From contig NZ_CP115669.1 in NCBI RefSeq assembly GCF_029203285.1, positions 5,890,001-5,954,000 on the forward strand: a DNA stretch of 64,000 bases. Reading direction: 5' to 3'. Made by a program: the position numbers and the translations under genes. The first letter of the stretch is position 1, and each line of letters begins with the position of its first letter. Under the pieces are notes generated by a model. It was not told the DNA's origin, ran no database searches, and saw only the letters and a program-made list of their open reading frames with translations. The stretch is from Pseudomonas sp. PSE14 (GTDB lineage: Bacteria > Pseudomonadota > Gammaproteobacteria > Pseudomonadales > Pseudomonadaceae). Shown one piece after another: positions 63,373 to 64,000 of the stretch.

Positions 63373-64000
63373 TCACGCGTGAATGTCGTCCAGGGGCGGT
63401 CGATACAGACCGGTGGTCTGGCCGGCCACCTTCAAGGCACTGGCGTCCACTTCATGAACGCCGCGGGTCTTGCGCGCGGTGTCGATCAGTTGCTGGCGCT
63501 CGGCATTGCTGGGCACCACGCCACTGAGGCTGACCACACCATCACGGGTCGACACGCCAATGGAAAGCCCGCTCAACGCATGGCGCGCCAGCACGTCAGC
63601 CTTGATCTGGCTGGTGATCCAGGCATCGCTGACCGCGGCCTGGGCATCGTTCACAGAGTCTTCCAGCTTCTTGGTCGACGAACCTTCCGGCACCACCTTC
63701 AAGCGGTTATCCACAGAGGCGACGCCTTCGGTCTGTGCGGCAAGGTGGGAAGCCTGCTGACTGGCTTCCTCGCTGGGCACCGTACCCTCCAGGGTGACCG
63801 CACCGGCCTTGCTGGAGACCTTGATATCCAGACCTTCAGCAGGCTTGTCCAACAGCAGCTTGGCTTTGACCCGGGCGGCCAGCGCCGCATCGTCCCAGCG
63901 CTGTACCGCATCGCTGCGCGGCGCCTCGCCGCTGGCGAGCGCCGGATCGACGGTAATGCGGTTATCCACAGAGGTGATGCCTTCGACGCTCATGGCGACC
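63373..64000 (-). CDS. BON-domain periplasmic protein (OsmY-like), 5' end outside the window
   Basis: At least 209 codons; the frame continues past the right edge, so the N-terminus (probably a signal peptide and most of a first BON domain) is missing. Two further BON domains are complete: ARVKAKLLLDKPAEGLDIKV ... EGVASVDNRLKVVPEG and ITSQIKADVLARHALSGLSI ... GVHEVDASALKVAGQTTG. OsmY-type proteins are osmotically induced and may bind phospholipid. Two exact DnaA boxes lie inside the gene. Confidence 0.85.
   Translation of the reverse strand, partial: VAMSVEGITSVDNRITVDPALASGEAPRSDAVQRWDDAALAARVKAKLLLDKPAEGLDIKVSSKAGAVTLEGTVPSEEASQQASHLAAQTEGVASVDNRLKVVPEGSSTKKLEDSVNDAQAAVSDAWITSQIKADVLARHALSGLSIGVSTRDGVVSLSGVVPSNAERQQLIDTARKTRGVHEVDASALKVAGQTTGLYRPPLDDIHA

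Overview
The window is GC-rich Pseudomonas chromosome. Gene content and order match two regions known from P. aeruginosa: the arginine-transaminase locus (aruI, acyl-CoA enzymes, permease, aruS, aruR) and the choline/betaine/carnitine locus (cbcVWX, sdaB, gbdR, then the cdh genes, caiX and cdhR). Many Pseudomonas-type extragenic repeats support this (GTAGGAGCGAGC, CCCTCTCCC, GTAGGGCG families). A member of the P. nitroreducens / P. citronellolis / P. knackmussii group is my guess; the species cannot be fixed from the window alone.

Layout. 1-12.1 kb, minus strand: aruI (runs off the left edge), an ADP-forming acyl-CoA synthetase, an acyl-CoA dehydrogenase, an enoyl-CoA hydratase, an amino-acid permease, the AruS hybrid kinase with its own periplasmic binding protein, the AruR regulator and a TetR regulator. 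A TTGAACNATTGTTC palindrome near the TetR start and upstream of the hydratase operon suggests that TetR controls the operon and itself. 12.2-17.2 kb, plus strand: polyamine/GABA-type binding protein, class III aminotransferase, LuxR-type regulator and a secreted alpha/beta hydrolase. 17.5-24.9 kb: quaternary-amine ABC importer (ATPase, permease, binding protein) plus a second binding protein, then divergent L-serine dehydratase and GbdR. Together these import choline, betaine or carnitine and use the serine made from betaine.

25.1-34.1 kb is an accessory block lying between the choline and carnitine halves. It holds a Bro-N protein with a structured leader, a VOC protein, an HxlR regulator divergent from a FabF-like ketosynthase, a low-GC island of three small minus-strand genes separated by four copies of a 75-bp inverted-repeat element, a LysR regulator, and a sulfite-dehydrogenase-like molybdoenzyme with its cytochrome c. 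Two of the low-GC genes look like orphan toxin-immunity genes (CdiI/DUF1436 and colicin-D-immunity types). All three start codons overlap the stop codon of a truncated upstream frame, as expected if each toxin has been lost and its immunity gene kept. This is the most interesting part of the window.

34.1-39.8 kb: carnitine catabolism (esterase, cdhB, cdhA, cdhC, caiX, divergent cdhR). 40-64 kb is core-like: NTF2-like protein, a large Tyr/Gly-rich secreted protein, AEC, CitMHS and TerC membrane proteins, LEA14-type lipoprotein, Na/Pi cotransporter, AraC regulator, SDR epimerase, M16 peptidase, GNAT acetyltransferase, MFS symporter, a CsgG/DUF4810/DUF799 lipoprotein operon, a fused SpmA-SpmB protein, a dicarboxylate/amino-acid symporter, envelope-stress-type small proteins (DUF3313, Ivy, DUF1328) and a BON-domain protein cut by the right edge.

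Two signals cut across genes. GCGAC half-sites repeated at 21-bp spacing occur in the choline and carnitine promoters, fitting AraC-family regulators. Exact DnaA boxes (TTATCCACA) are strongly over-represented, mostly after 39 kb. No rRNA, tRNA or CRISPR was seen.
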